Source: Bacteroidales bacterium UBA1205
GTDB lineage: Bacteria; Bacteroidota; Bacteroidia; Bacteroidales; WCHB1-69
Length of the DNA stretch: 10,126 nucleotides
Direction: 5' to 3'
NCBI GenBank assembly: GCA_002309615.1
Contig: DBXT01000035.1
Span: 1 to 10,126 of the forward strand
In this document: positions 1 through 7,110 of the stretch, piece after piece
Position numbering within the stretch: position 1 is the stretch's first letter
Layout of the letters: each line of letters starts with the position of its first letter
Translations under genes and position numbers: made by a program
The notes under the pieces: model-generated
Told to the model about the DNA's origin: nothing
What the model saw: the letters and a program-made list of their open reading frames with translations, nothing else
The model's database searches: none

Positions 1-1544
1 ACCGGACGGTGTTTTTGATTGTCGCTACCGATGTATTCCAAGTCAAAACGTTCAGGCAGGTTGTAGTCCACTTGTATGGTTCCCAACTGCCATTTACGAC
101 CGATGGCATCTTTCACCATAAAGTCTAATTTAGGACCGTAAAAAGCGGCTTCGCCGTATTCAATTTTTGCCGGCAGATTTTTTTCTTTGCAAGCTTCTAT
201 GATAGCGGTCTCCGCTTTTGCCCAATTTTCATCGGAGCCGACATATTTAGTCGTGTTATTCGGGTCTCGGAGTGATATTTGGGCTTCGAATTTGTCAAAA
301 CTTAAAGCTTTGAATATAATTTCTATAATTTCCATCACCCGAATGAACTCTTCTTTCACTTGGTCAGGGCGACAGAAAATATGGGCATCGTCTTGGGTAA
401 AACTGCGGACACGTGTCAAACCATGCAATTCACCGCTTTGTTCGTATCGATATACGGTGCCGAATTCCGCAAAACGAAGCGGTAGGTCTTTGTAGGAGTG
501 CGGCTGGTCTTTGTATATCATGCAGTGGTGAGGACAATTCATGGGTTTGAGTAAGTATTCTTCACCCTCTTCCGGTGTAGTGATAGGACGGAAGCTGTCT
601 TCTCCGTAGTGATCCCAGTGTCCGGAAGTAACATATAATTGTTTTCCTCCGATGTGAGGAGTAATAACTTGCTCGTATCCGTAGCGTTTTTGTATTTTTG
701 TCAAAAAGTTTTGCAGTCTCAAACGCAATTCGGTGCCTTTTGGCAACCAAATAGGCAAACCTTTTCCCACCATTTCGTTGAACATAAACAAGTTGAGTTC
801 TTTTCCGAGTTTGCGGTGATCGCGTTTTTTGGCTTCTTCCAAAAGAGTAAGATATTCATCCAGTTCTTTCTTTTTCGGGAAGGTAACGGCATAAATACGG
901 GTAAGCTGTTTGCGTTTTTCGTCACCTCTCCAGTAGGCACCTGCCAAACTCAATATTTTGATGGCTTTTATAAAACCGGTATTGGGCAAATGGGGTCCGC
1001 GGCAAAGGTCGGTAAAGGTACCGCTTTGGTAAAAACTGATGGTGCCGTCTTCCAAATCGTTGATGAGTTCTATTTTATATTCATCACCTTTTTTGGTAAA
1101 ATAGTCCAAAGCATCTTTTTTGCTTACTTCTGAGCGAACAAAAGCTTGCTTTTCGGCTACCAGTTGAGCCATTTTGTCTTCAATGGCTTTGAAATCTTCC
1201 GATGAGATAGTGCGTTCGCCGAAATCTATATCATAGTAAAATCCTGTATCTATGCAGGGACCTATGCCGAATTTGGTGCCGGGGTAAAGTTGTTCTATGG
1301 CTTCAGCCATCAGGTGGGCAGAAGAATGCCAGAATACTTTTTTACCTTCCTCATCATTCCATGTCAGGAGTTGGAGGTGTGCATCATTATTAATAGGGTA
1401 ATAGCTATCTACTGTTTTGTCGTTTACTTTAGCGGCTAATACATTGCGAGCCAATCCTTCGCTAATTGATAGTGCAATTTCATAAGGAGTGGTGCCTTGA
1501 GGATATTGACGTACAGAGCCGTCAGGCAATGTGATGTTTATCAT
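1..1544 (-). CDS. thrS: Threonyl-tRNA synthetase (partial, C-terminal part missing)
   Basis: Charges tRNA-Thr with threonine in the cytoplasm and edits mischarged Ser-tRNA-Thr. About 514 codons are visible, against a usual length of about 640. The N-terminal TGS domain (roughly residues 1-61, opening MINITLPDGSVRQYP) is followed by the editing domain with HSSAH at 73-77 and CRGPH at 181-185; these match the E. coli editing residues H73, H77, C182 and H186. The class II catalytic core begins near residue 240. It has the zinc ligand C337 in MNCPHHC, motif 2 arginine R366 in VYRYEQSG, and zinc ligand H388 in QDDAHIFC. The visible frame ends at YIGSDNQKHRP, just before the third zinc ligand; motif 3 and the anticodon-binding domain lie outside the window. 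The ATG at 1544 is chosen because TGS homology begins there. It sits 41 bp after purM on the same strand with no clear promoter box between, so read-through from purM is likely. Confidence 0.97.
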   Translation of the reverse strand, partial: MINITLPDGSVRQYPQGTTPYEIALSISEGLARNVLAAKVNDKTVDSYYPINNDAHLQLLTWNDEEGKKVFWHSSAHLMAEAIEQLYPGTKFGIGPCIDTGFYYDIDFGERTISSEDFKAIEDKMAQLVAEKQAFVRSEVSKKDALDYFTKKGDEYKIELINDLEDGTISFYQSGTFTDLCRGPHLPNTGFIKAIKILSLAGAYWRGDEKRKQLTRIYAVTFPKKKELDEYLTLLEEAKKRDHRKLGKELNLFMFNEMVGKGLPIWLPKGTELRLRLQNFLTKIQKRYGYEQVITPHIGGKQLYVTSGHWDHYGEDSFRPITTPEEGEEYLLKPMNCPHHCMIYKDQPHSYKDLPLRFAEFGTVYRYEQSGELHGLTRVRSFTQDDAHIFCRPDQVKEEFIRVMEIIEIIFKALSFDKFEAQISLRDPNNTTKYVGSDENWAKAETAIIEACKEKNLPAKIEYGEAAFYGPKLDFMVKDAIGRKWQLGTIQVDYNLPERFDLEYIGSDNQKHRP

Positions 1545-1585
1545 GATTGTATATATGTTTTACTTATTCTTGTATAATTAAAAAA

Positions 1586-2758
1586 TTATTGTTCGTATTC
1601 AAAAGTTCCGTATTCACTATTAATGGTAAGTCTCTTGGATTCGGCGTTTTCCACGTAACCCACTATTCGGGCTTCTACGTTGTAAGAACGGGCTATGTCT
1701 ATAATGTCATTGGCTATGCATGGGTTAACATATAATTCCATTCTATGTCCCATGTTGAAAACCTTGTACATTTCATTCCATTGGGTGTTCGATTCCGTTT
1801 GTATCATACGGAATAAAGGAGGAACGGGGAATAAATTGTTTTTAACAATGTGCATATTCTGAACAAAATGCAATATTTTTGTTTGGCCTCCGCCACTGCA
1901 ATGTATCATACCATGAATATGCTCGTGGTTAAGTCGGAGCACTTGTTTGATAATAGGGGCGTAGGTTCTGGTGGGGGAAAGCACTAGTTTGCCCACATCC
2001 ACTCCGGGAACTTCGCTTGCATCGGTTAATTGGTATTTGCCGCAATAAACCACGTCTGCGGGCAGATTGTTGTCACAACTTTCAGGATATTGTTGCAGCA
2101 AAGCTTTGCAAAAAACATCATGTCTGGCGGAAGTAAGCCCGTTACTGCCCATGCCGCCGTTGTATTGTGTTTCATAAGAGGCTTGTCCGTAAGAGGATAA
2201 ACCTACAATCACGTCACCTGCTTGTATATGGGCGTTATTGATTACATCAGCCCTTTTCATACGGCAAGTAACGGTGCTATCCACGATGATGGTACGCACC
2301 AAATCTCCGACATCGGCCGTTTCACCGCCGGTGGAGTAAATGCCGATACCCATATCCCGCATTTGGGCTAAAAATTCTTCGGTTCCGTCTATCAATGCTT
2401 TGATAACTTCTCCCGGAATGAGGTGCTTGTTCCTGCCTATGGTGGAAGAAAGTAAAATATTGTCAACAGCACCTACGCATAGTAAATCGTCGGTATTCAT
2501 TACTATTGCATCTTGTGCTATGCCTTTCCATACGGAGAGGTCTCCCGTGGTTTTCCAATACATGTAGGCCAAAGAAGATTTTGTGCCGGCACCGTCGGCA
2601 TGCATAATGCAGCAATAGTCATTGTTACCGGACAAATAATCGGGTATGATTTTACAAAAAGCATTAGGATAAAGCCCTTTATCTATATTTTTGATGGCGT
2701 TATGCACGTCTTCTTTAGTGGCTGATACCCCGCGTAAATTGTATTTTTGCTCGTTCAT
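1586..2758 (-). CDS. purM: Phosphoribosylformylglycinamidine cyclo-ligase (AIR synthetase), long Bacteroidota form
   Basis: Catalyses the ATP-dependent ring closure of FGAM to aminoimidazole ribonucleotide in de novo purine synthesis; cytosolic. The 390-residue product carries the family nucleotide-binding motif DGAGTK at residues 55-60, VMNTDD at 86-91, GGETADV at 144-150, LSPTRTYAPI at 260-269, a glycine-rich HCSGGGQTK near 286-294, and FNMGHRMELYV near 334-344. The order fits the PurM/AIRS N- and C-terminal domains. The family is typically about 345 residues in E. coli; longer versions near 390 are, to my knowledge, usual in Bacteroidota, so the length is not a sign of fusion. It begins at ATG 2758, 100 bp after the upstream prenyltransferase, and has its own -7 promoter-like box. 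No Shine-Dalgarno is seen. thrS follows directly. No other pur gene is in the window. Confidence 0.95.
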   Translation of the reverse strand: MNEQKYNLRGVSATKEDVHNAIKNIDKGLYPNAFCKIIPDYLSGNNDYCCIMHADGAGTKSSLAYMYWKTTGDLSVWKGIAQDAIVMNTDDLLCVGAVDNILLSSTIGRNKHLIPGEVIKALIDGTEEFLAQMRDMGIGIYSTGGETADVGDLVRTIIVDSTVTCRMKRADVINNAHIQAGDVIVGLSSYGQASYETQYNGGMGSNGLTSARHDVFCKALLQQYPESCDNNLPADVVYCGKYQLTDASEVPGVDVGKLVLSPTRTYAPIIKQVLRLNHEHIHGMIHCSGGGQTKILHFVQNMHIVKNNLFPVPPLFRMIQTESNTQWNEMYKVFNMGHRMELYVNPCIANDIIDIARSYNVEARIVGYVENAESKRLTINSEYGTFEYEQ

Positions 2759-2778
2759 GGTCTATTATTTATGCAATG

Positions 2779-2788
2779 TGCAAAGGTA
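2779..2788 (-). promoter_or_regulatory. Putative purM promoter, Bacteroidota -7 box
   Basis: On the minus strand this reads TACCTTTGCA, matching the Bacteroidota -7 consensus TAnnTTTG. It lies about 22 bases upstream of the purM ATG, implying a short leader of roughly 15 bases. No convincing -33 TTTG is visible at the expected spacing, which lowers confidence. The rest of the 100-bp spacer (2759-2858) is AT-rich and shows no clear terminator stem. Confidence 0.55.
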
Positions 2789-2858
2789 ACATTTTTTGTA
2801 TTTATCCCATACTTTTAGGGCTAATTTATTTATTAACGATAATGTTTTTGTTTTTTTG

Positions 2859-3821
2859 TCAGCCTATTGTGATAAGCAGTAAGGTTATTACCAAAAAGGT
2901 GAATATTCCGTTGAGCATAATGATTTTAGTCAGCCTGCTTGCTTTATGGCAATCGGCCGAGGTGTGAATCCGGCGGATATTATGAGACAAAACTATAGTA
3001 GGAATGCTGACACATAAAACAAAGTATACAAAAAGAATTATTTTGCTTAAAGTATGGATGAGTATATTATTTGTTAATAGAGAAAAAGGAATTAATACAA
3101 AAATCATTTCCAAAAAAATGGTCAAAATATTAGTGGTGATTTTAGTAAATTCTATTCCTTTTGTCACGGCTATGGTATGATAGGCCGCTACGGAATCCCC
3201 TTCAACATCTTCCATGGTTTTAATGAGTTCGCGAATAAGCGTAAGCCAAAAAGCCAATACGGCAGTGCCGAGCCAAATACGTGTGTCAGGCATTACATTC
3301 GGGCAACTATGAGCAGATGGCAAATATACCGGACAGGCTATATGATAAAATAGAAATTGAGTGACTATCACCATGGCGGTCAGTAGGGCTATGGTAATAT
3401 TGCCTATCAGCGGTTTTCTTTTTAAATATTTGGAATATAGATATAAACAAACAGCCGATAGCGGAAATATGATATAAAACAAATAGGAATGCAGGTAGTA
3501 AGCAGGAACAATAGCCGTCAGCAACCCTATAACGGTTGAGACGATGTAGCATTTTCCGGCTCGAGCAACGGGAATTGCTTGTGGCGATATGTGTAAGGAT
3601 TTGTGATTGAATTGGTCAGATACTATGTCCATGCAGTCGTTAATACAATTTCCTCCGGCGGCAATAAACACTATGCTAAACATCAGCATAGTCAGCGGGA
3701 GAAGTATTCCGTCGGGATAACAGCCTGAGGCATGCATGTTAAAAATATGCAAAATAAGCATGGTGCATACAATAATCAGTAGATTGTACCCTCTAAAAAG
3801 TTTCCAATAATGTTTCAACAT
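2859..3821 (-). CDS. UbiA-family membrane prenyltransferase
   Basis: A 320-residue, very hydrophobic protein with about eight or nine likely membrane segments. UbiA enzymes transfer a polyprenyl chain from a diphosphate to an acceptor within the inner membrane, using two aspartate-rich Mg-diphosphate sites. Both are present: N61-D62-x-x-D65-x-x-x-D69 (NDCMDIVSD) and D205-x-x-x-D209 (DVEGD, preceded by LIRELIKTME). The YSKYLKRKPLIGN segment near 129-141 also fits the family. Bacteroidota homologues are often annotated as geranylgeranylglycerol-phosphate geranylgeranyltransferase, but MenA- or heme-type prenyltransferases belong to the same superfamily. The acceptor cannot be read from sequence, so no symbol is given. 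The stretch after the first motif (NHKSLHISPQAIPVARA) lacks the Arg-Pro pair common there. It starts 10 bp after ung on the same strand, so the two are probably co-transcribed although functionally unrelated. Confidence 0.85.
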   Translation of the reverse strand: MLKHYWKLFRGYNLLIIVCTMLILHIFNMHASGCYPDGILLPLTMLMFSIVFIAAGGNCINDCMDIVSDQFNHKSLHISPQAIPVARAGKCYIVSTVIGLLTAIVPAYYLHSYLFYIIFPLSAVCLYLYSKYLKRKPLIGNITIALLTAMVIVTQFLFYHIACPVYLPSAHSCPNVMPDTRIWLGTAVLAFWLTLIRELIKTMEDVEGDSVAAYHTIAVTKGIEFTKITTNILTIFLEMIFVLIPFSLLTNNILIHTLSKIILFVYFVLCVSIPTIVLSHNIRRIHTSADCHKASRLTKIIMLNGIFTFLVITLLLITIG

Positions 3822-3831
3822 GGTGGTGGGT

Positions 3832-4518
3832 TTATTTGGTGAGATCCCATTCTATGGGAGTAATGCCGTGTTGAACAAGAATTTGATTGGTTTTAGAAAA
3901 GTGTTTGCATCCGAAGAATCCCCTTGAAGCGGCAAGGGGGGAGGGATGTGCGGCGGTAAGTATATGATGTTTGTTAGCGTCTATGAGAGGAATTTTTGCT
4001 TTGGCAAAGTTGCCCCATAACAAAAATACGATGTTCTCTTTTTGTTGTGATATGGCACTGATGACGCTGTCGGTGAATTGTTCCCACCCGTGATTTTGGT
4101 GGGAGGCGGGTTCATGAGCTCTTACGGTTAGCGTGGCGTTGAGTAACAAAACACCTTGTTTTGCCCATTTTTCCAAATTCCCGCTTTTGGGAATAGGGCA
4201 CCCGATATCATTGTGCAGTTCGGTGAAAATATTGATAAGCGATTTAGGAAAGGCAATGCCGTCGGGCACGGAAAAACATAGTCCGTGGGCTTGACCTACA
4301 TCGTGATAGGGGTCTTGTCCGAGGATTACCACTTTTATTTTATCAAACGGAGTAAGGTTGAATGCGTTGAATATTAATTTATTGGGAGGAAACACCAGTC
4401 GGGACTTTTTTTCTTGTACCAAAAATTCTTTTAAAGAATAAAAAGAGGGTTCTGCAAATGCTTGATTTAAAACATCTTTCCATGAATTTTCGATTTGCGG
4501 ATTAACAGGTGCTACCAT
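3832..4518 (-). CDS. ung: Uracil-DNA glycosylase, family 1
   Basis: Removes uracil from DNA by cleaving the N-glycosidic bond, starting base-excision repair of deaminated cytosine or misincorporated dUMP. The 228-residue protein has full family-1 motifs: water-activating GQDPYH with D69 and Y71, the uracil-binding N127 in LLLNATLTV, and the minor-groove loop HPSPLAASRGF with catalytic H191. These correspond to E. coli D64, N123 and H187, and the length matches the family (about 225-230). The ATG at 4518 gives the expected short N-terminus (NPQIENSWKDVL). It is the first gene of the minus-strand group and is probably expressed from the -7 box at 4588-4597, with a leader of about 65 bases. The UbiA-family gene follows after 10 bp. 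No uracil-DNA glycosylase inhibitor-like gene is seen nearby. Confidence 0.97.
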   Translation of the reverse strand: MVAPVNPQIENSWKDVLNQAFAEPSFYSLKEFLVQEKKSRLVFPPNKLIFNAFNLTPFDKIKVVILGQDPYHDVGQAHGLCFSVPDGIAFPKSLINIFTELHNDIGCPIPKSGNLEKWAKQGVLLLNATLTVRAHEPASHQNHGWEQFTDSVISAISQQKENIVFLLWGNFAKAKIPLIDANKHHILTAAHPSPLAASRGFFGCKHFSKTNQILVQHGITPIEWDLTK

Positions 4519-4569
4519 TTTTTCTGAAAATTATTGAACAATGAGTATGAATATTTCTTTTTTTTATTA

Positions 4570-4579
4570 TATCTTTGCA
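4570..4579 (+). promoter_or_regulatory. Putative rightward promoter for the lipoprotein-barrel-LptA operon
   Basis: TATCTTTGCA matches the Bacteroidota -7 box TAnnTTTG. It is about 83 bases before the lipoprotein ATG at 4662, and transcription would start near 4584. The expected -33 TTTG is not evident; the DNA just upstream is a T-rich run (about 4554-4568). Confidence 0.5.
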
Positions 4580-4587
4580 AGATAAAG

Positions 4588-4597
4588 TGCAAAGATA
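4588..4597 (-). promoter_or_regulatory. Putative leftward promoter for ung and the UbiA-family gene
   Basis: Read on the minus strand this is TATCTTTGCA, the Bacteroidota -7 consensus. The ung ATG at 4518 lies about 70 bases downstream. A TTG on the minus strand at 4614-4612 is the nearest -33-like element, but its spacing of 14 bases is shorter than usual. No better box is seen between here and ung. Confidence 0.5.
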
Positions 4598-4621
4598 CGT
4601 GTTTTTTTTAACAATACACGT
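4597..4621. other. Small imperfect hairpin candidate in the lipoprotein leader
   Basis: ACGTGT (4597-4602) and ACACGT (4616-4621) can form a 6-bp stem around a 13-base T-rich loop, followed by TTTT. It is too weak to call a terminator, and it partly overlaps the leftward promoter region. It may have no role. Confidence 0.2.
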
Positions 4622-4661
4622 TTTATGCGGAAAATATTATTTACAAAATAAAAGGATTGAT

Positions 4662-4793
4662 ATGAAAAAATTAGCATTTGTAGCATTGTTAATTGCAATC
4701 ATGAGTATGGTATTAGCATCCTGCAATACATACGAACGTTGTCCTGCCTATACTCAAGCGGATGTAGAAACATCGCAAAATGCAGTAGTTTAA
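4662..4793 (+). CDS. Small lipoprotein of 43 residues, unknown function
   Basis: A tiny secreted protein with a lysine start (MKK), a hydrophobic stretch (residues 4-18) and a lipobox LASC at 18-21, so signal peptidase II would leave a mature peptide of only 23 residues with lipidated C21. The mature part, CNTYERCPAY followed by a polar tail ending NAVV, has a second cysteine at C27. From memory, very short lipoproteins with a CPAY-like motif recur in Bacteroidales, but I know of no assigned function. The ATG at 4662 is chosen because it begins the signal peptide; extension upstream would run into the leader and promoter box. It is the first gene of a rightward group, 27 bp before the barrel protein gene. 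Likely location is the inner or outer membrane, or the surface. Confidence 0.8.
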   Translation: MKKLAFVALLIAIMSMVLASCNTYERCPAYTQADVETSQNAVV

Positions 4794-4820
4794 AAATACC
4801 GCCTATTTAGCATCAATGAT

Positions 4821-5573
4821 ATGTGGCGATTAAAGCTATTGGCTTGTTTCTTTTTTTTATTGAGTTCAATATCGGCACTATGTCAAGATATTAATATAGG
4901 AGAGCCTGAAACTCTGTGGGTTCGCAAGCGGCAGTGGGATATTTATGCGAATATTCATACTAACGGAGTAGGTTTGGGGTTTCGGTACGATTATATAAAA
5001 AGTATCAAGCTTCAGCATGGTATTGATGTAGAATACACCTTTTATCGTCATTTTAAAGAACAGCGTGTAGCGTTGTCGGAGGGTTCCACTATAGTGTATG
5101 GTAAAAAAAATTATTTCGGCTTGTTAAGAGCCGGTTATGGTTGTACTCGCATATTGAACACCAAGCATTATAGCGGAGGAGTGGAAGTGGGCTATTTTTT
5201 TTACGGAGGAGTGTCTTTGGGTTTTTCCGTGCCGGTATACTTGAATGTTTATACCTATACACCCGAAGGGGAGCTCACCTCAGAGGTGCAACAATATGAT
5301 GAAAATAAACATAGTATCAACATGATTAAATCTTCTGCTCCTATTTACAAAGGCATGAAGAACATGAAAGTGCATCCGGGAATATATGCCAAAACAGGCT
5401 TAAGTTTTGATTTTTCCTCCAACGATGCTATGGTGATAAAGTTAGATATCGGAGTGGCTGTGGATGCTTATATCATTCCTGTGGAAAAAATGGCATTTGC
5501 CAACAAACAATATATGTTGCTCACCGGTTATTTGGCTGTACATTTGGGCAAACGATTAACGAATTATGAATAG
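4821..5573 (+). CDS. Predicted outer-membrane beta-barrel protein, unknown function
   Basis: A 250-residue protein with a signal peptide (about residues 1-21, cleavage probably just before Q22 in SALCQD; the cysteine context does not fit a lipobox). The mature part is rich in alternating aromatic and glycine residues typical of small barrels: GVGLGFRYDYI, DVEYTFYRHF, YFGLLRAGYG, GGVEVGYFFYGGVSLGF, VHPGIYAKTGLSFDF and a final strand-like LLTGYLAVHLGKRL. A YGKKNYFGLLRAGYG segment near 93-107 recalls a motif seen in uncharacterised Bacteroidota envelope proteins. I do not recognise an enzyme or transport family. It lies between the small lipoprotein and the LptA-like gene and overlaps the latter by 8 bp, suggesting translational coupling and a possible shared envelope role. 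That link is inference. Confidence 0.75.
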   Translation: MWRLKLLACFFFLLSSISALCQDINIGEPETLWVRKRQWDIYANIHTNGVGLGFRYDYIKSIKLQHGIDVEYTFYRHFKEQRVALSEGSTIVYGKKNYFGLLRAGYGCTRILNTKHYSGGVEVGYFFYGGVSLGFSVPVYLNVYTYTPEGELTSEVQQYDENKHSINMIKSSAPIYKGMKNMKVHPGIYAKTGLSFDFSSNDAMVIKLDIGVAVDAYIIPVEKMAFANKQYMLLTGYLAVHLGKRLTNYE

Positions 5574-7110
5574 AAACTTGGTAAAATACGCAGCAATAGT
5601 TTTGATATTGTGTCAAATATCGTGGGCACAAAGTCAATCGAATACAAAATCAAAAATAGAGTGTACCGCACAGATACTCACGCACGATGCCGCCCACAAA
5701 GCTGATGTGCAAATGTTGATAGGCAACGTGGAATTTTCTCACGAAGGAGCAGTTTGTTATTGTGATACAGCTTTTTTTAATGAAAAAAACAACACAGTGG
5801 ATGCATACGGAGAAAATTTGGTAGTGCATCTTAACGATTCGGTATTGCTATATGGAAATCATATATTATACGACGGAAACAGTAAAATAGCTATCATTAC
5901 CAAAGACACGGTGGTGCTCACCGATGAAACCACCACCCTTTATACCGATAGATTGGTGTATGACAGAAACACGGAGAGAGCTTATTATAATACTTACGGA
6001 AGGGTGGTGAGCGGTAATTCAACCCTGATAAGTCGCCAAGGCTGGTATTATACGGTAAGCAACGACGTGTATTTTAAAGATAGTGTTGTTCTTGTTACAC
6101 CACAATATAAAGTGGAATCGGATACATTGCGGTATAATACGCTGACAGAGATAGCTTATTTTTTAGGGCCTACCGTTATTTCCTCCGATAATAATTATAT
6201 GACATGCAATTATGGCTGGTATAATACTTACAGCAATGTGTGCCAATTTGAAGATAGTGCCAGAATGTATAACAATACGCAGTGTCTTTCCGCGGATACT
6301 ATATGGTATGATTTGGAGCATGATTTAGGTGTAGCCCGCAGTAATGTATATATTTATGATTCTACGCAGAATGTTTATTTTACGAGTAACTATGCTGAAT
6401 ATCAAAAAGAAAAAGGTTATGCTTATTTGATAGACAGTGCGGTGGCGGTGATGATAGAAAATGATGATAGCTTGTTTGTTCACGGGGAGCAAATGTGGGC
6501 ATCATTCGACTCAGCACAAGAATTGGAATACATGTACACCTATTACAATGTGCGGTTTTATAGAAATGATATTCAGGGGGCGTGTGATTCGTTGTCTTAT
6601 AACGCAATAGATTCTATTATATTGATGATAGGGAGTCCTATATTGTGGACGGGAGAGAACCAATTGTTGTCGGATACCATCAAATTATTGTTAAAAAACG
6701 GGCAAATCAGTCAAATGCAGTTTATCAACAATGCCTTTATAGTAGCGGATGTATTCAAAGAACTTAAATTTAACCAGATAAAAGGTGCGAATATGTTGGT
6801 GGATTTTGAAAACAACAATATCAGCACCGTATTTATTGATGCAAATGCGGAATGTTTGTATTATGTACAAGAAGATGATAAATCGTTGATAGGGGTGCAA
6901 AAATCGGTATCGGCATCCATGCGGGTGTTTTTTGAAGACAATGAGGTGAGTAAAATACGTTTTTACCATCAGGTAAAAGGAGAGATGTATCCGGAAGACA
7001 AGTTGCCCGCCGATAAATTAAGTAATTTCAAATGGCTTAATATCTATCGTCCTATAGACAGGTTTGATATTTTCAGGGCGGAAGCGTATAATGCTGCGAT
7101 AGAAAATTAA
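5566..7110 (+). CDS. LptA/OstA-like protein, long Bacteroidota form, putative LPS transport
   Basis: A 514-residue exported protein (signal peptide about 1-21, cleavage near SWA-QSQ). It has many short strand repeats of the OstA/LptA type, in which a '-D-[TRS]-[LI]-x-Y' step precedes a beta turn: CDTAFF (66), TDRLVY (127), SDTLRY (185), ADTIWY (243), CDSLSY (340), SDTIKL (369) and GANMLV (407). Successive steps are about 30 or 60 residues apart. This fits a beta-taco/jellyroll filament carrying lipopolysaccharide across the periplasm. It is far longer than E. coli LptA (about 185 residues); long OstA-like proteins are known in Bacteroidota. No LptD barrel domain follows; the protein ends at 514 after RPIDRFDIF. 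It could partly replace LptA or the N-terminal domain of LptD. It overlaps the barrel gene by 8 bp and converges on gmhA. Confidence 0.85.
   Translation: MNRNLVKYAAIVLILCQISWAQSQSNTKSKIECTAQILTHDAAHKADVQMLIGNVEFSHEGAVCYCDTAFFNEKNNTVDAYGENLVVHLNDSVLLYGNHILYDGNSKIAIITKDTVVLTDETTTLYTDRLVYDRNTERAYYNTYGRVVSGNSTLISRQGWYYTVSNDVYFKDSVVLVTPQYKVESDTLRYNTLTEIAYFLGPTVISSDNNYMTCNYGWYNTYSNVCQFEDSARMYNNTQCLSADTIWYDLEHDLGVARSNVYIYDSTQNVYFTSNYAEYQKEKGYAYLIDSAVAVMIENDDSLFVHGEQMWASFDSAQELEYMYTYYNVRFYRNDIQGACDSLSYNAIDSIILMIGSPILWTGENQLLSDTIKLLLKNGQISQMQFINNAFIVADVFKELKFNQIKGANMLVDFENNNISTVFIDANAECLYYVQEDDKSLIGVQKSVSASMRVFFEDNEVSKIRFYHQVKGEMYPEDKLPADKLSNFKWLNIYRPIDRFDIFRAEAYNAAIEN

Larger units (their letters stand above)
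4570..4597. repeat. Perfect 10-bp inverted repeat formed by two facing -7 boxes
   Basis: The left arm TATCTTTGCA (4570-4579) and right arm TGCAAAGATA (4588-4597) are exact reverse complements separated by the 8-bp spacer AGATAAAG. Each arm is also a Bacteroidota -7 promoter box, one per strand, so the predicted start sites for ung and for the lipoprotein operon would nearly coincide around 4583-4584. It could be a symmetric bidirectional promoter, an operator for a dimeric regulator, or simply two standard boxes whose symmetry follows from the shared consensus. Confidence 0.6.

Noticed and set aside
639..1133. 164-codon open frame on the plus strand
   Set aside because: It lies entirely opposite the conserved thrS coding frame, which has all the expected motifs.
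1545..1585. Possible T-box or leader regulator upstream of thrS
   Set aside because: Only 41 AT-rich bases separate purM and thrS, too short for a T-box, and no stem-loop is evident.
2759..2858. Terminator after the UbiA-family gene
   Set aside because: Only a 3-bp GC match flanks the ATACTTTTA stretch; no stable stem precedes a T run on the minus strand.
2859..3821. Assigning the prenyltransferase firmly as MenA or as DGGGP synthase
   Set aside because: Only the superfamily motifs are visible; substrate-defining evidence such as a partner gene is absent from the window.
4575..4661. Upstream extension of the small lipoprotein from a TTG at 4575
   Set aside because: The TTG is part of the promoter box, and the lipoprotein signal peptide begins cleanly at ATG 4662.
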